DNA of 64,000 nucleotides from Billgrantia zhangzhouensis. Its GTDB lineage: Bacteria; Pseudomonadota; Gammaproteobacteria; Pseudomonadales; Halomonadaceae. Shown one piece after another: positions 24,565-34,200 of this stretch (positions within the stretch are counted from its first letter, which is position 1; each line of letters starts with the position of its first letter). Position numbers and translations under genes: made by a program. The notes under the pieces are model-generated. The model was not told the DNA's origin, ran no database searches, and was given only the letters and a program-made list of their open reading frames with translations. The stretch covers positions 62,001 through 126,000 of the forward strand of contig NZ_JABFTT010000014.1 in assembly GCF_021404465.1 (NCBI RefSeq), read 5' to 3'.

Positions 24565-25023
24565 TCAGGGGCTGGGCAGGATCAACAGTGGGCACTCGAC
24601 GCGACGGGCCAGGAAAGAGCTGACCTTGCCGAAGGTCATGTAGTCGAGCTCGTCGACGAAGTAGCTCAGTGACTGGGCGATGATGCCGCCGTCGGGCTTG
24701 CTGCTATGGCGGGCGATGACCAATACGTCCGGCTGGTGTTTCTGGGTGGCGTGCAGCAGCATCTTGCGTGCATCGCCCTCGGCCAGTACCCAGTCGACCT
24801 CGAAACCCTCCTGATGGGCGAAGTCAGCCCCTTCCTTCAGCGCCGCCTTCAGCTCCTCGTACTCCTGCTGGAACAGTTCCTCGTTGGCATCGGTGGCGTC
24901 GCGGGGGTTCTCCGCCACGCCGACCAGGATCAGCGTGGGGGCGTTGCAGCGAAACAGGCTGACGCTCTGGGCAAGGGCCAGTTTGGCGTTGCGCGAGCCG
25001 TCATAAGCGATCATGACTTTCAT
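24565..25023 (-). CDS. Universal stress protein (UspA family)
   Basis: A 152-residue single-domain UspA protein. It starts MKVMIAYDGSRNAKLAL, the usual first strand and loop. The C-terminal part has LVIARHSSKP where an ATP-binding member would show a G-2x-G-9x-GS pattern. The glycines are not clearly present, so nucleotide binding is uncertain. It lies between two nitrate transporter genes in one operon. In pseudomonads, Anr-regulated usp genes help survival without oxygen, which would fit co-regulation here. Confidence 0.88.
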   Translation of the reverse strand: MKVMIAYDGSRNAKLALAQSVSLFRCNAPTLILVGVAENPRDATDANEELFQQEYEELKAALKEGADFAHQEGFEVDWVLAEGDARKMLLHATQKHQPDVLVIARHSSKPDGGIIAQSLSYFVDELDYMTFGKVSSFLARRVECPLLILPSP

Positions 25024-25056
25024 GACATCCCTCCGAAGAAGGCAAGGTAGTGGAGT

Positions 25057-25081
25057 GTGCTCTGGCCCCAGGCCAGAGCAC
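25057..25081 (-). other. Hairpin between narK2 and usp
   Basis: A perfect 11-bp stem (GTGCTCTGGCC with GGCCAGAGCAC) and a CCA loop, 11 bases after the narK2 stop. There is no T-run on the minus strand, so it is probably an mRNA-stabilising or attenuating element that separates narK2 expression from usp and the second transporter. Confidence 0.65.
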
Positions 25082-25092
25082 CGATGACCGCA

Positions 25093-26724
25093 TCAGGGGT
25101 TTTTGACGTAGGCGTTGGGACGCAGGTAGAACCACCAGTTGATCACCAGGCACACCGCGTAGAAGATCGCGAAGCCGTACATGGCGAGTTCCGGGGTGCC
25201 GGCACGGATCTGACCGCCCATCACCACCGGGGCGATGAAGGCGCCGTAGGCGGCCACGGCGGAGGTCCAGCCCAGCACCGGGCCCTTCTGCTGGGCATCG
25301 AAGATCACGCCGATGCTGCGGAAGGTAGAGCCGTTGCCGATGCCGCTGGCGGCGAACAAGATCACGAACAGCAGCATGAACAGGGCGAAGTAGCTGTTGG
25401 GGTCGGTGGAGTTGTAGGCCAGCATCATCACGTAGCCGGTCACCGCCGAGGCCACCACCATGATCACCGAGATCACCTGGGTGACGATGGAGCCGCCCAC
25501 CTTGTCGGAGACCCAGCCGCCGATGGGGCGGATCAAGGCGCCGACGAAGGGACCGATCCAGGCCCAGGTCAGGGCGCTGGGGCCGTTGGGGTTGACCACG
25601 CGGGCCACGCTGCCGTCGGCGGCTACTTCCATCATGTTGCCGAAGATGACGTTAATGGAGAGTGGCAGGGCCGCGGAGAAGCCGATGAACGAGCCGAAGG
25701 TCAGGATGTAGAGCACCGTCATCGACCAGGTGTGCTTGTTCGAGAAGATCGCGAACTGCTTCTGAATGTTGGGCTTGATGTCGCCGGGAATCAGGCGCAT
25801 CAGCGCCAGGGTCAGCAGGATGGTGACCGGCAGGGCGACCCACATGCCCAGCCACTGCAGGGTAGCGGTGCCCACGATGGTGGCGATGACACCCACGCCG
25901 TAGAGCCCGAGGATCTTGCCGAAGGCCTGTAATGGCGTGCCCGGGTTGGGCGTAATGGGGCGCAGGTTGTTCATGCCGAACCAGCCGAGGAAGGCCAGGG
26001 GTACCAGGAACACCAGCCAGATGAAGCCGGCGTTCTGGATCCAGGTCGGTGTGCCCGCCTCGATACGACCGATCAGCGTGCCGCTGGCGCTGGTGAGCTC
26101 CATGGAGCTGCCGGCAATGGCACCGAAGATGCCCACGGTCATCACCAGCGGGATCAGGATCTGCATGGTGGTGACGCCGAAGTTACCCAGGCCGGCATTC
26201 ATGCCCAGCGCGTAACCCTGCTGCTTCTTGGGGAAGAAGGTCGAGATGTTGCTCATCGAGGCGGCGAAGTTGCCGCCGCCGATGCCCGAGAGCAGCGCCA
26301 GGGCCTGGAACACCCAGAACGGCGTGTCGGGATTCATCAGCGCGACCCCTGTGCCGAAGGCGGGGATCATCAGCAGCGCAGTGGTCAGGAACACGGTGTT
26401 GCGCCCGCCGGCGATGCGAATCATGAACGAGGCGGGTATGCGCAAGGTGGCGCCGGCGAGACCGGCGATGGCGGTCAGCATGAAGAGCTGGTCAACGGCG
26501 AAGGGGAAGCCCAGGTTCTGCATCTGGGTGGTGATCATGCCCCACATCATCCACACCGCGAAGCCCATCAGCAGGCTGGGGATGGAGATCCACAAGTTGC
26601 GGGAGGCGACCTTCTTGCCCTCCTGCTCCCAGAACTGTTCGTTTTCGATATCCCAGTGCTCGATGTCGGCATTCTTTGGCCTGCCGGCACCGAGCTTGCC
26701 GATATCGGCGCTCGATTTAGCCAT
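25093..26724 (-). CDS. narK2: NarK-type nitrate/nitrite transporter
   Basis: A 543-residue MFS protein with a long N-terminal extension (about residues 1-45, containing DIEHWDIENEQFWE) before the first helix. The nitrate-signature-like segments are GIGGGNFAASMSNISTFF and GMNAGLGNFGVTTMQ. The proposed start at 26724 follows AAGGGGAAACGTC. An in-frame ATG 42 bases upstream lacks comparable support. It is the first gene of the leftward transporter operon, downstream of a NarL-type site and next to narXL. Confidence 0.9.
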   Translation of the reverse strand: MAKSSADIGKLGAGRPKNADIEHWDIENEQFWEQEGKKVASRNLWISIPSLLMGFAVWMMWGMITTQMQNLGFPFAVDQLFMLTAIAGLAGATLRIPASFMIRIAGGRNTVFLTTALLMIPAFGTGVALMNPDTPFWVFQALALLSGIGGGNFAASMSNISTFFPKKQQGYALGMNAGLGNFGVTTMQILIPLVMTVGIFGAIAGSSMELTSASGTLIGRIEAGTPTWIQNAGFIWLVFLVPLAFLGWFGMNNLRPITPNPGTPLQAFGKILGLYGVGVIATIVGTATLQWLGMWVALPVTILLTLALMRLIPGDIKPNIQKQFAIFSNKHTWSMTVLYILTFGSFIGFSAALPLSINVIFGNMMEVAADGSVARVVNPNGPSALTWAWIGPFVGALIRPIGGWVSDKVGGSIVTQVISVIMVVASAVTGYVMMLAYNSTDPNSYFALFMLLFVILFAASGIGNGSTFRSIGVIFDAQQKGPVLGWTSAVAAYGAFIAPVVMGGQIRAGTPELAMYGFAIFYAVCLVINWWFYLRPNAYVKNP

Positions 26725-26771
26725 GACGTTTCCCCTTGAGGTTTCGCTGATCCCGCCTTGCGACATCCGTC

Positions 26772-26785
26772 CTGACCGGGATCAA
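26772..26785 (-). promoter_or_regulatory. FNR/Anr-like box upstream of narK2
   Basis: On the minus strand the site reads TTGAT-CCCG-GTCAG, 8 of 10 to the FNR consensus. It lies 47 bases before the narK2 ATG. No good -10 was found at class II spacing, so the role of this site is less certain than at the nor promoters. Confidence 0.4.
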
Positions 26786-26863
26786 TTCAGGTTCGGTTGA
26801 GGCAAAGATACGCCCGGCAATGACACGGCGAAACCGGCAGAAAAGGCAGGAAAATCAGGAGAA

Positions 26864-26879
26864 TACCTCTTGAGAGGTA
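26864..26879 (-). promoter_or_regulatory. NarL 7-2-7 binding site upstream of narK2
   Basis: TACCTCT-TG-AGAGGTA is a perfect inverted repeat of two NarL heptamers (TACYYMT) with 2-base spacing, the high-affinity NarL/NarP arrangement. A further heptamer-like AGGGGTA lies at 26882-26888. The site is 140 bases before the narK2 ATG and next to the narXL genes that encode the matching two-component system. Confidence 0.82.
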
Positions 26880-26936
26880 GCAGGGGTATTTGGCTAAGTC
26901 ATTGTTTCTACGATGAAGTAAAAAACGCTGCGACAA

Positions 26937-26960
26937 GAAAAAGGCGCCTTGCCGGCGCCT
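26937..26960 (-). terminator. Terminator after narL
   Basis: On the minus strand, an AGGCGCC/GGCGCCT stem with a GGCAA loop is followed by five T residues. It lies about 50 bases after the narL stop and separates narXL from the narK2 promoter. Confidence 0.85.
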
Positions 26961-27010
26961 CGAAGTCTTTGGAGGTATCCACACAGAACCGGAGACATCC
27001 CCTCGGTATC

Positions 27011-27676
27011 CTACCTGTCGATGCCCTCCTGCACGGCCCAAACCGCTGCTTCGACTCGCGAGCGCAGGTTGAGCTTCTTCAACAGGTGCTTGACGTGGAC
27101 CTTGACCGTGCCCTCGGAGATGTCGAGCTTGCGTGCGATCAGCTTGTTGGAGAGGCCGGCGGCCAGCTCGCGTAGAATCTCCCGCTCGCGCTGAGTCAGG
27201 CTGTGGATGTCGGGGGTGGCTGGGGCCGTGCGCTGGTTGCGCAGCGCCTCGGCGAGCAGGGCAGTGAGGCTTTCGCTCACCACCATGCGTCCCAGCGCCG
27301 CCTGGCGCAGCTGGCGCACCATCTCCTCGGGTTCCATGTCCTTGAGCAGGTAGCCGTCGGCGCCGCCGCGCAGGGCCGCCACCAGGTCATCCTCGTGGTC
27401 GGAGACGGTGAACATCACGATGCGTCCGGCATAGCCCGCCTCGCGCAGCGCCTTGAGTGTCTGGATACCGTCCATGCCTGGCATATTGAGGTCGAGCAGG
27501 ATCATATCCGGGTCGAGCTCGGCGGCCAGGCGCACGCCTTGAGCCGGCTCGCCGGTGTCGCCGACCAGCTCGAGATCGTCCTCTAGTTCGAGCAGTTGGG
27601 CGACGCCACGGCGCAGCAGCGGGTGGTCGTCGATGATCAGGATACTGGCGGGGGTCTCGCTCACTGACTGGCCCAT
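27011..27676 (-). CDS. narL: Nitrate/nitrite response regulator NarL
   Basis: A 221-residue NarL/FixJ-type regulator. The receiver domain (about residues 10-130) has the acidic pair IIDDH, the phosphoacceptor in [11 protein letters not shown] and the conserved lysine in YLLKDM. A linker follows, and then a LuxR-type helix-turn-helix ([15 protein letters not shown] through [14 protein letters not shown]). It is phosphorylated by NarX in response to nitrate and binds TACYYMT heptamers, one perfect pair of which lies just downstream before narK2. It follows narX with a 5-base gap. Confidence 0.95.
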   Translation of the reverse strand: MGQSVSETPASILIIDDHPLLRRGVAQLLELEDDLELVGDTGEPAQGVRLAAELDPDMILLDLNMPGMDGIQTLKALREAGYAGRIVMFTVSDHEDDLVAALRGGADGYLLKDMEPEEMVRQLRQAALGRMVVSESLTALLAEALRNQRTAPATPDIHSLTQREREILRELAAGLSNKLIARKLDISEGTVKVHVKHLLKKLNLRSRVEAAVWAVQEGIDR

Positions 27677-27681
27677 GGGTC

Positions 27682-29574
27682 TCAGTTTCCTTGGTCGTGA
27701 AGAGTGGATTCGGCAGCCGGCTGGCGGGTGATCAGGCGTGCCGTCTGTGGCGTGAAGACGACTTCCACGCAGGTGCCGCCCTCGGTGCGGTTGGATAGCT
27801 TCAGCTCGCCGCTCAGAGTGTGAGCCCGGTCACGCATGATGACGAGGCCATAGTGCATGGGCGGCGAGTCGTCGTTCTCCAGGCCCACGCCGTCGTCCTC
27901 GATACGCAGCAGGATGCGGGCCTCGTGGAACTTTACGCTGACGGCAGCCCAGTGCGCCTGGGCATGCTTGTGAATGTTGCTCAACGCCTCGCGGGCGATC
28001 TGCAGCATGTGGATCTCTTCATTGGGGTTGAGCAGATGGGGCGGCACGTCGAAGTGCAGCTCCACCGGCGCGCCCAGGCGCTCGGAGAACTCCTCGGTGG
28101 TCTGCAGCAGGGCGGTTTGAAGGCCGGGTCCCTCGAGCTTGAGGCGGAAGGTGGTCAGCAGTTCACGCAGTTGGCGGTAGGCGCTGTTGAGCCCGGTGCG
28201 CAGCTCGTCGAAGACCGCCGCCTGCATCTCCTTGGGAGCATCCTTGGCCTGCATGCGCTCCAGCCGTGCCACCTGCATCTTGAGGTAGGAGAGCGATTGG
28301 GCCAGGGAGTCGTGCAGTTCGCGGGCGATGATGGTGCGCTCGTTCATCAGTGAGACCTGCTGTTCCTCCTCGATGCGTCGCTGCAGGTAGACCGCCGTGG
28401 CCAACTGGTCGGCCAAGGCATTGAGCAGGCGGCGCACGCTGTCGGAGAGACGCTGCCCCTTGGGATGCCATACTTCCAGGGTGCCCAGCATCTCGTCGCC
28501 CACGCTGACGGGTAGCAGCATGCAGTCGCCTTCTTCGGTGTTGGAGAGGCGCAGAGGGCGCGGGGAAATCAGGCAGGCGTGGCAGTCGTGGTCACGGCAA
28601 AAGTCCGGGCGTCGCGCGGCGTGAGTGGCGAGAACGGGAATCTGGCGATTGTTGTGTGGATCGTTGAGCGACAGCCGGATGGGGCCGATATCGAGGAGTT
28701 CCGCCACTTGGCGCAGCATGGGCGCGGCGCTGGCGCACAGGTCGTTGCCGCCGCCGTAGAGCGAGCGGCTGCCGTCGTGGAGCGTCTGCATGACCTTGCT
28801 GCTGCGCTCCAGTTCCTGGGTCTTGCGTTGCACCCGTGCCTCGAGGTCGGCGTAGCTCGCCCCCAGTTCCTCGGACATGGTGTCGAAGGTATGGCCGAGC
28901 ATGGCCAGTTCGTCGCTGCCCTTGAGCTGGGTGCGCAGGGAGAAGTTGCGCTGCGCGGCCTCTCGTGCCAGCACCATCAACTGGCGTAGCGGAGCCACCA
29001 GATTGTGGCGGATGTCGTAGAGCGCGATGGCGACGACCACCGCCGTCAGACCCAGGAACAGAATCTGCAGGGCGCTGAGCAGGCGGATCTTGGCCTCGCT
29101 GTTCTGCTCGAGCTGGGAGACCATCAGGTCGATCTCGTTCACCAGCCCGTCCAGGGTGCGATTGAGCGACTCGATGTTCACCGTGCGGTTGTCGACGGCT
29201 TCATTGACCTCCGGGGCCAGCTCGTTGTGCCAGCTCGCCAGTACCAGGCGGTATTGGCGACGCAGTTCGTGAGCCTCTGAGACGGGAATGGCAGCGGTCA
29301 ATTCAGCGCTGGCCAGGCGCTCCTCGAAGCGGCGCTTGAGCACGTGTACCTCCGCCTGGTGCTCCATGGAAGGAATCCGCTCATAGCGCTGCAGGGCGGC
29401 CACGATCTGGTAGGTGTTCATGCGCAGCGAGCCGGCGACGTTGATCGCCGCGGCGTCGCCGCGGCTGCCGCCGGCAGCGGCCATGGTCACCACGATGCTG
29501 ATAAGGGCCATGGCGCTGATCGCCAGCAGCGAGGCGACGATGCGGGCCACGAGGGAGCGCTGCAGCAGTTTCAT
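27682..29574 (-). CDS. narX: Nitrate/nitrite sensor histidine kinase NarX
   Basis: A 630-residue membrane kinase. The first membrane helix is at about residues 8-32, directly followed by a P-box ([15 protein letters not shown]) that binds nitrate. Then come a periplasmic helical domain, a second helix (about 165-185), a HAMP domain and a coiled-coil linker. A central GAF-like module carries the NarX-type cysteine cluster ([10 protein letters not shown]). The kinase core has [15 protein letters not shown] with the phosphorylated His, and a HATPase with EDDGVGL. It is first in the narXL operon. The intergenic region is shared with a divergent transporter gene. Confidence 0.95.
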   Translation of the reverse strand: MKLLQRSLVARIVASLLAISAMALISIVVTMAAAGGSRGDAAAINVAGSLRMNTYQIVAALQRYERIPSMEHQAEVHVLKRRFEERLASAELTAAIPVSEAHELRRQYRLVLASWHNELAPEVNEAVDNRTVNIESLNRTLDGLVNEIDLMVSQLEQNSEAKIRLLSALQILFLGLTAVVVAIALYDIRHNLVAPLRQLMVLAREAAQRNFSLRTQLKGSDELAMLGHTFDTMSEELGASYADLEARVQRKTQELERSSKVMQTLHDGSRSLYGGGNDLCASAAPMLRQVAELLDIGPIRLSLNDPHNNRQIPVLATHAARRPDFCRDHDCHACLISPRPLRLSNTEEGDCMLLPVSVGDEMLGTLEVWHPKGQRLSDSVRRLLNALADQLATAVYLQRRIEEEQQVSLMNERTIIARELHDSLAQSLSYLKMQVARLERMQAKDAPKEMQAAVFDELRTGLNSAYRQLRELLTTFRLKLEGPGLQTALLQTTEEFSERLGAPVELHFDVPPHLLNPNEEIHMLQIAREALSNIHKHAQAHWAAVSVKFHEARILLRIEDDGVGLENDDSPPMHYGLVIMRDRAHTLSGELKLSNRTEGGTCVEVVFTPQTARLITRQPAAESTLHDQGN

Positions 29575-29690
29575 TGACGGTGGGCGTCTCCAGAAGGAGT
29601 GGGATATGTCGACACTATAACCTCATGTCGACGCGATACCCCAAGGGACGGTGAGGCATCCTACCGGGAGTTCCCGCGGGCTGCCACCAA

Positions 29691-29702
29691 AGAGGTACCT
29701 CG
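29691..29702 (+). promoter_or_regulatory. NarL heptamers between narX and the divergent transporter
   Basis: AGAGGTA at 29691-29697 is a perfect NarL heptamer on the minus strand. The partly overlapping TACCTCG (29696-29702) is 6 of 7 on the plus strand. The pair lies about 70 bases before the transporter ATG and 117 bases before narX, so it could act on either. An FNR-like TTAAC-N4-ATCAC at 29731-29744 is too weak to call. Confidence 0.45.
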
Positions 29703-29772
29703 TATGCCCTTTTGACCCGGCAGGGCTGGGTTAACGAGAATCACTTTGACCACATCTCGAGACCCACCGTTC

Positions 29773-31089
29773 ATGACCCATGTTGGGAAGCTTCAGGCGC
29801 CGGGGCAGCATGTCGACTATCGCTCGCTGGTGGTCGTGTTGTTGGCGCCGCTGGCCTTCGCGCTGGTGTTCGCCAGTTGGACCATCTTCGCCGTGCTGGG
29901 CGTCGAGCTGAAGCGTGTGCTGCTGTTCGGCGAAGTGCAGTTCGCCATGTTGCTGGCCATGCCCATGTTTACCGGCGCGCTGGCCGCGCTGCCCATGGCG
30001 CTGTTGGCGCGCCGGGTGGGCGGCCGGCGGGTGATGATCGGCTGCCTGCTGCTGATCTGCCCGTTGCTGTGGGGCATCGCTCATTCGGATGTCTACCTGG
30101 AGTTCCTGCTGGCCGGGGCCGGGCTGGGGCTGGGCGCCGGTTCGCTGGCTGCCGGCCTGGTCTACGTGGCTTCGTTGTGCCCGCGGCGCCATGCCGGCCT
30201 GGCACTGGGACTTTATGGCGCCGGCATGCTGGGGGCGGGACTCACCTACTTCCTGCTGCCCTTGATCAGCCAGGCCTACGGCTGGCCCATGGCGCCCAAG
30301 CTCTACCTCTTGCCGGTGCTACTGGTGGCTCTGCTGCTTTGGGTATTCGCCGAGGATGCGCCGAGCGCGGTGCCGCCCGCCGCACCCGACGATCTCGCCG
30401 AGTTCGTACCCTCGCCCGGGCGCACGCCGCCTCTGAGGAAATGGCTGCCAACGCCGGCGGTGTGTCGCCTGGCGCTCTACTACAGCTTCTTCTACGGCGC
30501 CTTCGTGGCGCTGGCGTTGTGGCTGCCGGGCTATCTCGCCGCCCAGTATCAGCTCACGCTCAAGCTGGCCGCGCTGTGGGCGCTGGCCTTTACCCTGCCG
30601 GGCGGCGTCGGGCAGATCCTCGGCGGGGCGCTGGCCGATCGGCGCGATTTCCGCGACCTGCGCTGGTGGGTCAGCGCCTGCGTGATGGTGTGCCTGTTCC
30701 TGCTCTCCTACCCCGACTTCACCATGCAGATCCACGGCGTGCACGGCGATATCGCGCTCGCCTTCTCCATGCCGCTGGGTGGCTTTGCCGCGCTGCTCGC
30801 CGTCATGGGACTGGCCATGGGTATCGGCAAGGGCAGCCTGATGCGCCTGCTGCATCGCGACCATGGCGACGACATGGCTCACGCCGGTGGGCTGGCGCTG
30901 ACCCTGGGCGGGCTATTTGCCGCCGTGTTACCGCTGATGTTCGTGCTCGGCAACGAATGGATCGGCATCCGTACCGCTGGCTTCATGTTCCTCTACGCCG
31001 CGTTGGCGGTGTGCATGCTGCTGATGCTGTGGGATGGCACCCGGACCCACCCCCGCTCGGCTTCCTCTACCCCCACCCAGGCGGACTAA
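29773..31089 (+). CDS. NarK-like MFS transporter (third copy)
   Basis: A 438-residue, 12-helix MFS protein with a NarK-like first helix (LAFALVFASWTIFAVLGVEL), a loop 2-3 RRVGGRRVM motif and the segment GALADRRDFRDLRWW. It is more distant from the other two NarK proteins and lacks clear nitrate-signature stretches, so a nitrite exporter or related function is possible. The ATG at 29773 was preferred over a TTG 27 bases upstream; neither has a strong ribosome-binding site. It precedes narG by 197 bases on the same strand. Confidence 0.82.
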   Translation: MTHVGKLQAPGQHVDYRSLVVVLLAPLAFALVFASWTIFAVLGVELKRVLLFGEVQFAMLLAMPMFTGALAALPMALLARRVGGRRVMIGCLLLICPLLWGIAHSDVYLEFLLAGAGLGLGAGSLAAGLVYVASLCPRRHAGLALGLYGAGMLGAGLTYFLLPLISQAYGWPMAPKLYLLPVLLVALLLWVFAEDAPSAVPPAAPDDLAEFVPSPGRTPPLRKWLPTPAVCRLALYYSFFYGAFVALALWLPGYLAAQYQLTLKLAALWALAFTLPGGVGQILGGALADRRDFRDLRWWVSACVMVCLFLLSYPDFTMQIHGVHGDIALAFSMPLGGFAALLAVMGLAMGIGKGSLMRLLHRDHGDDMAHAGGLALTLGGLFAAVLPLMFVLGNEWIGIRTAGFMFLYAALAVCMLLMLWDGTRTHPRSASSTPTQAD

Positions 31090-31286
31090 CCCCTTTCCCT
31101 GGGCGGTCTATCACCTTGTGGGTAGAGAGGGTGTATATGGAGGTAACCTGGCAGTAATCCGCATTTCGATGCTCCAGACTTTGCTTCAAGAACCTGCCCC
31201 GACGGTCGTGTGGAACACGGCGCACGACACGGCAGGCGGGGTGGCCCGGGTGCCACGCATCACTTCAAGAAGCCTGGAGATCGACC

Positions 31287-34200
31287 ATGAGTCACTTCTT
31301 AGATCGGCTGAATTTCTTCCGCAAGGCGCGCGAGCCTTTCGCCAACGACCATGGCGAGACCCGTGAGGAGTCCCGTGGCTGGGAGGACGGTTACCGCCAG
31401 CGCTGGCAGCACGACAAGATCGTGCGCTCCACCCACGGCGTGAACTGCACCGGCTCCTGTAGCTGGAAGATCTACGTCAAGAACGGCCTGGTTACCTGGG
31501 AAACCCAGCAGACCGACTATCCGCGCACCCGCCCGGACCTGCCCAATCACGAGCCGCGGGGCTGCCCGCGTGGCGCCAGCTACTCTTGGTACATGTACAG
31601 CGCCAATCGCCTCAAGTACCCGCTGATCCGCAAGCCCTTGCTCAAGCTGTGGCGTGAGGCCAAGCAGCAGCACGGCGACCCGGTCGATGCCTGGGCCTCC
31701 ATCGTCGAGGATCCGGCCAAGGCGAAGCAGTACAAGCGCGCCCGCGGCATGGGCGGCTTCGTACGCGCCAACTGGGACGAGCTCAACGAGCTGATCGCCG
31801 CCTCCAACGTCTACACCGCCAAGCAGTACGGCCCCGATCGCATCATCGGCTTCTCGCCGATCCCCGCCATGTCGATGGTCAGCTACGCCGCGGGTAGCCG
31901 CTACCTGTCGTTGATCGGCGGCGTGTGCATGAGCTTCTACGACTGGTACTGCGACCTGCCGCCGGCCAGCCCGCAGACCTGGGGCGAGCAGACCGACGTG
32001 CCCGAATCGGCCGACTGGTACAACTCCGGCTACATCATCGCCTGGGGCTCCAACGTGCCCCAGACCCGTACCCCGGACGCCCACTTCTTCACCGAGGTGC
32101 GCTACAAGGGCACCAAGACCGTCTCCATCACCCCGGACTACGCCGAGGTCTCCAAGCTCACCGACGAGTGGCTGTCGGTCAAGCAGGGCACCGACGCCGC
32201 GCTGGGCATGGCCATGGGCCACGTGATCCTCAAGGAGTTCCACCTCGACAAGCCCAGCGCCTACTTCACCGAGTACGTGCGCAAGTACTCCGACATGCCC
32301 TTCCTGGTCGAGCTCGAGGCTCGCGAGGACGGTAGCTTCGTGCCCGGCAAGCAACTGCGCGCCAGCGACTTCGAAGGCGCCATGGGCCAGGACAACAACC
32401 CCGAGTGGAAGACCGTGGCCTGGGACGAGCTCTCCGACCGTCTCGTCGTGCCCAACGGCTCCATCGGCTTCCGCTGGGGTGAGAAAGAAGAGAACCAGGG
32501 CAAGTGGAACCTGGAGGAGCGTGACGCCAGTGGCGCCGAGATCAAGCCGCTGCTGACGCTGGCCGAGAAGCATGACGATGTGGCCAGGGTGGCGTTCCCC
32601 TACTTCGGCGGCATCGCCCACGAGCACTTCGACCACGTGGCCGGCAACGAGCTGCTGTTCCACAGCCTGCCCGCCAAGCGGCTGACCAAGGCCGACGGCA
32701 GCGAGATCCTCGCCGTCACCGTATTCGACCTGATGTGTGCCAACTACGGCATCGATCGCGGGTTTGGTAAAGAGGGCGAAGACGACGGTGCCACCTCCTA
32801 CGACCAGATTCGCCCCTACACCCCGGCCTGGCAGGAGAAGATCACCGGCGTGCCCGCCGAGCAGGTCGCCCGTATCGCCCGTGAGTTCGCCGACAACGCC
32901 GACAAGACCCAGGGTCGCTCCATGGTCATCGTAGGTGCCGCGATGAACCACTGGTACCACATGGACATGAACTACCGCGGCCTGATCAACATGCTGGTCA
33001 TGTGCGGCTGTATCGGCCAGAGCGGTGGCGGCTGGGCTCACTACGTGGGGCAGGAGAAGCTGCGCCCCCAGACCGGCTGGACCCCGCTGGCCTTCGGCCT
33101 CGACTGGCAGCGTCCGCCGCGCCACATGAACTCCACCTCCTTCTTCTACAACCACTCCTCCCAGTGGCGCTACGAGAAGCTGGAGGTCAAGGAGATCCTG
33201 TCGCCGCTGGCCGATCCCAGCCAATACAGCGGCAGCCTGATCGACTTCAACGTACGCTCCGAGCGCATGGGCTGGCTGCCCTCCGCGCCGCAGCTCGGCA
33301 CCAACCCGCTGCGCCTGGCCAAGCCGGCCGCCGCAGCGGGCATGTCGACCAAGGACTACGCCGTACAGCAGCTCAAGAGCGGCGAGCTGGCGTTCGCCGC
33401 CGAGGATCCGGACAGCCCGCAGAACTTCCCGCGCAACCTGTTCGTGTGGCGCTCCAACCTGCTGGGCAGCTCGGGCAAGGGTCACGAGTACATGCTCAAG
33501 TACCTGCTGGGTACCCGTCACGGTATCCAGGGCAAGGACCTGGGCGAGATGGGCGGCCAGAAGCCGGAAGAGGTGAAGTGGCACGACGAGGCGCCGGAAG
33601 GCAAGCTCGACCTGGTGGTCACGCTGGACTTCCGCATGTCCTCCACCTGTCTCTACTCCGACGTGGTGCTGCCGACGGCCACCTGGTACGAGAAGAACGA
33701 CCTCAACACCTCGGACATGCACCCCTTCATCCACCCGCTGACCGCGGCCACCGACCCGGCGTGGGAGTCGCGCAGCGACTGGGACATCTACAAGGGCATT
33801 GCCAAGGCGTTCTCCGAGGTGTGCGTCGGTCACCTGGGCGAGGAGATCGATCTGGTCACCCTGCCGCACCAGCACGACTCCCCGGCCGAGCTGGCCCAGC
33901 CTGAAGTGAAGGACTGGAAGAAGGGCGAGTGCGAGCCGATCCCCGGCAAGACCATGCCGGCGCTGATCGAGGTCAAGCGCAACTACCCCGAGACCTATGA
34001 GCGCTTCACTTCCGTCGGCCCGCTGCTCGAGACCATCGGCAACGGCGGCAAGGGCATTGCCTGGAACACCGAGTCCGAGGTCGAGCTGCTCGGCAAGCTG
34101 AACTACCGCAAGAGCGAAGGTCCCGCCAAGGGCCGGCCGAAGATCGAGAGCGCGATCGACGCCGCCGAGATGATCCTGACCCTGGCGCCGGAAACCAACG

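Noticed and set aside
31090..31286. Search for FNR and NarL sites in front of narG
   Set aside because: Only partial heptamers (such as GGAGGTA) and no acceptable TTGAT-N4-ATCAA site were found, so no site is called although regulation by both is expected.
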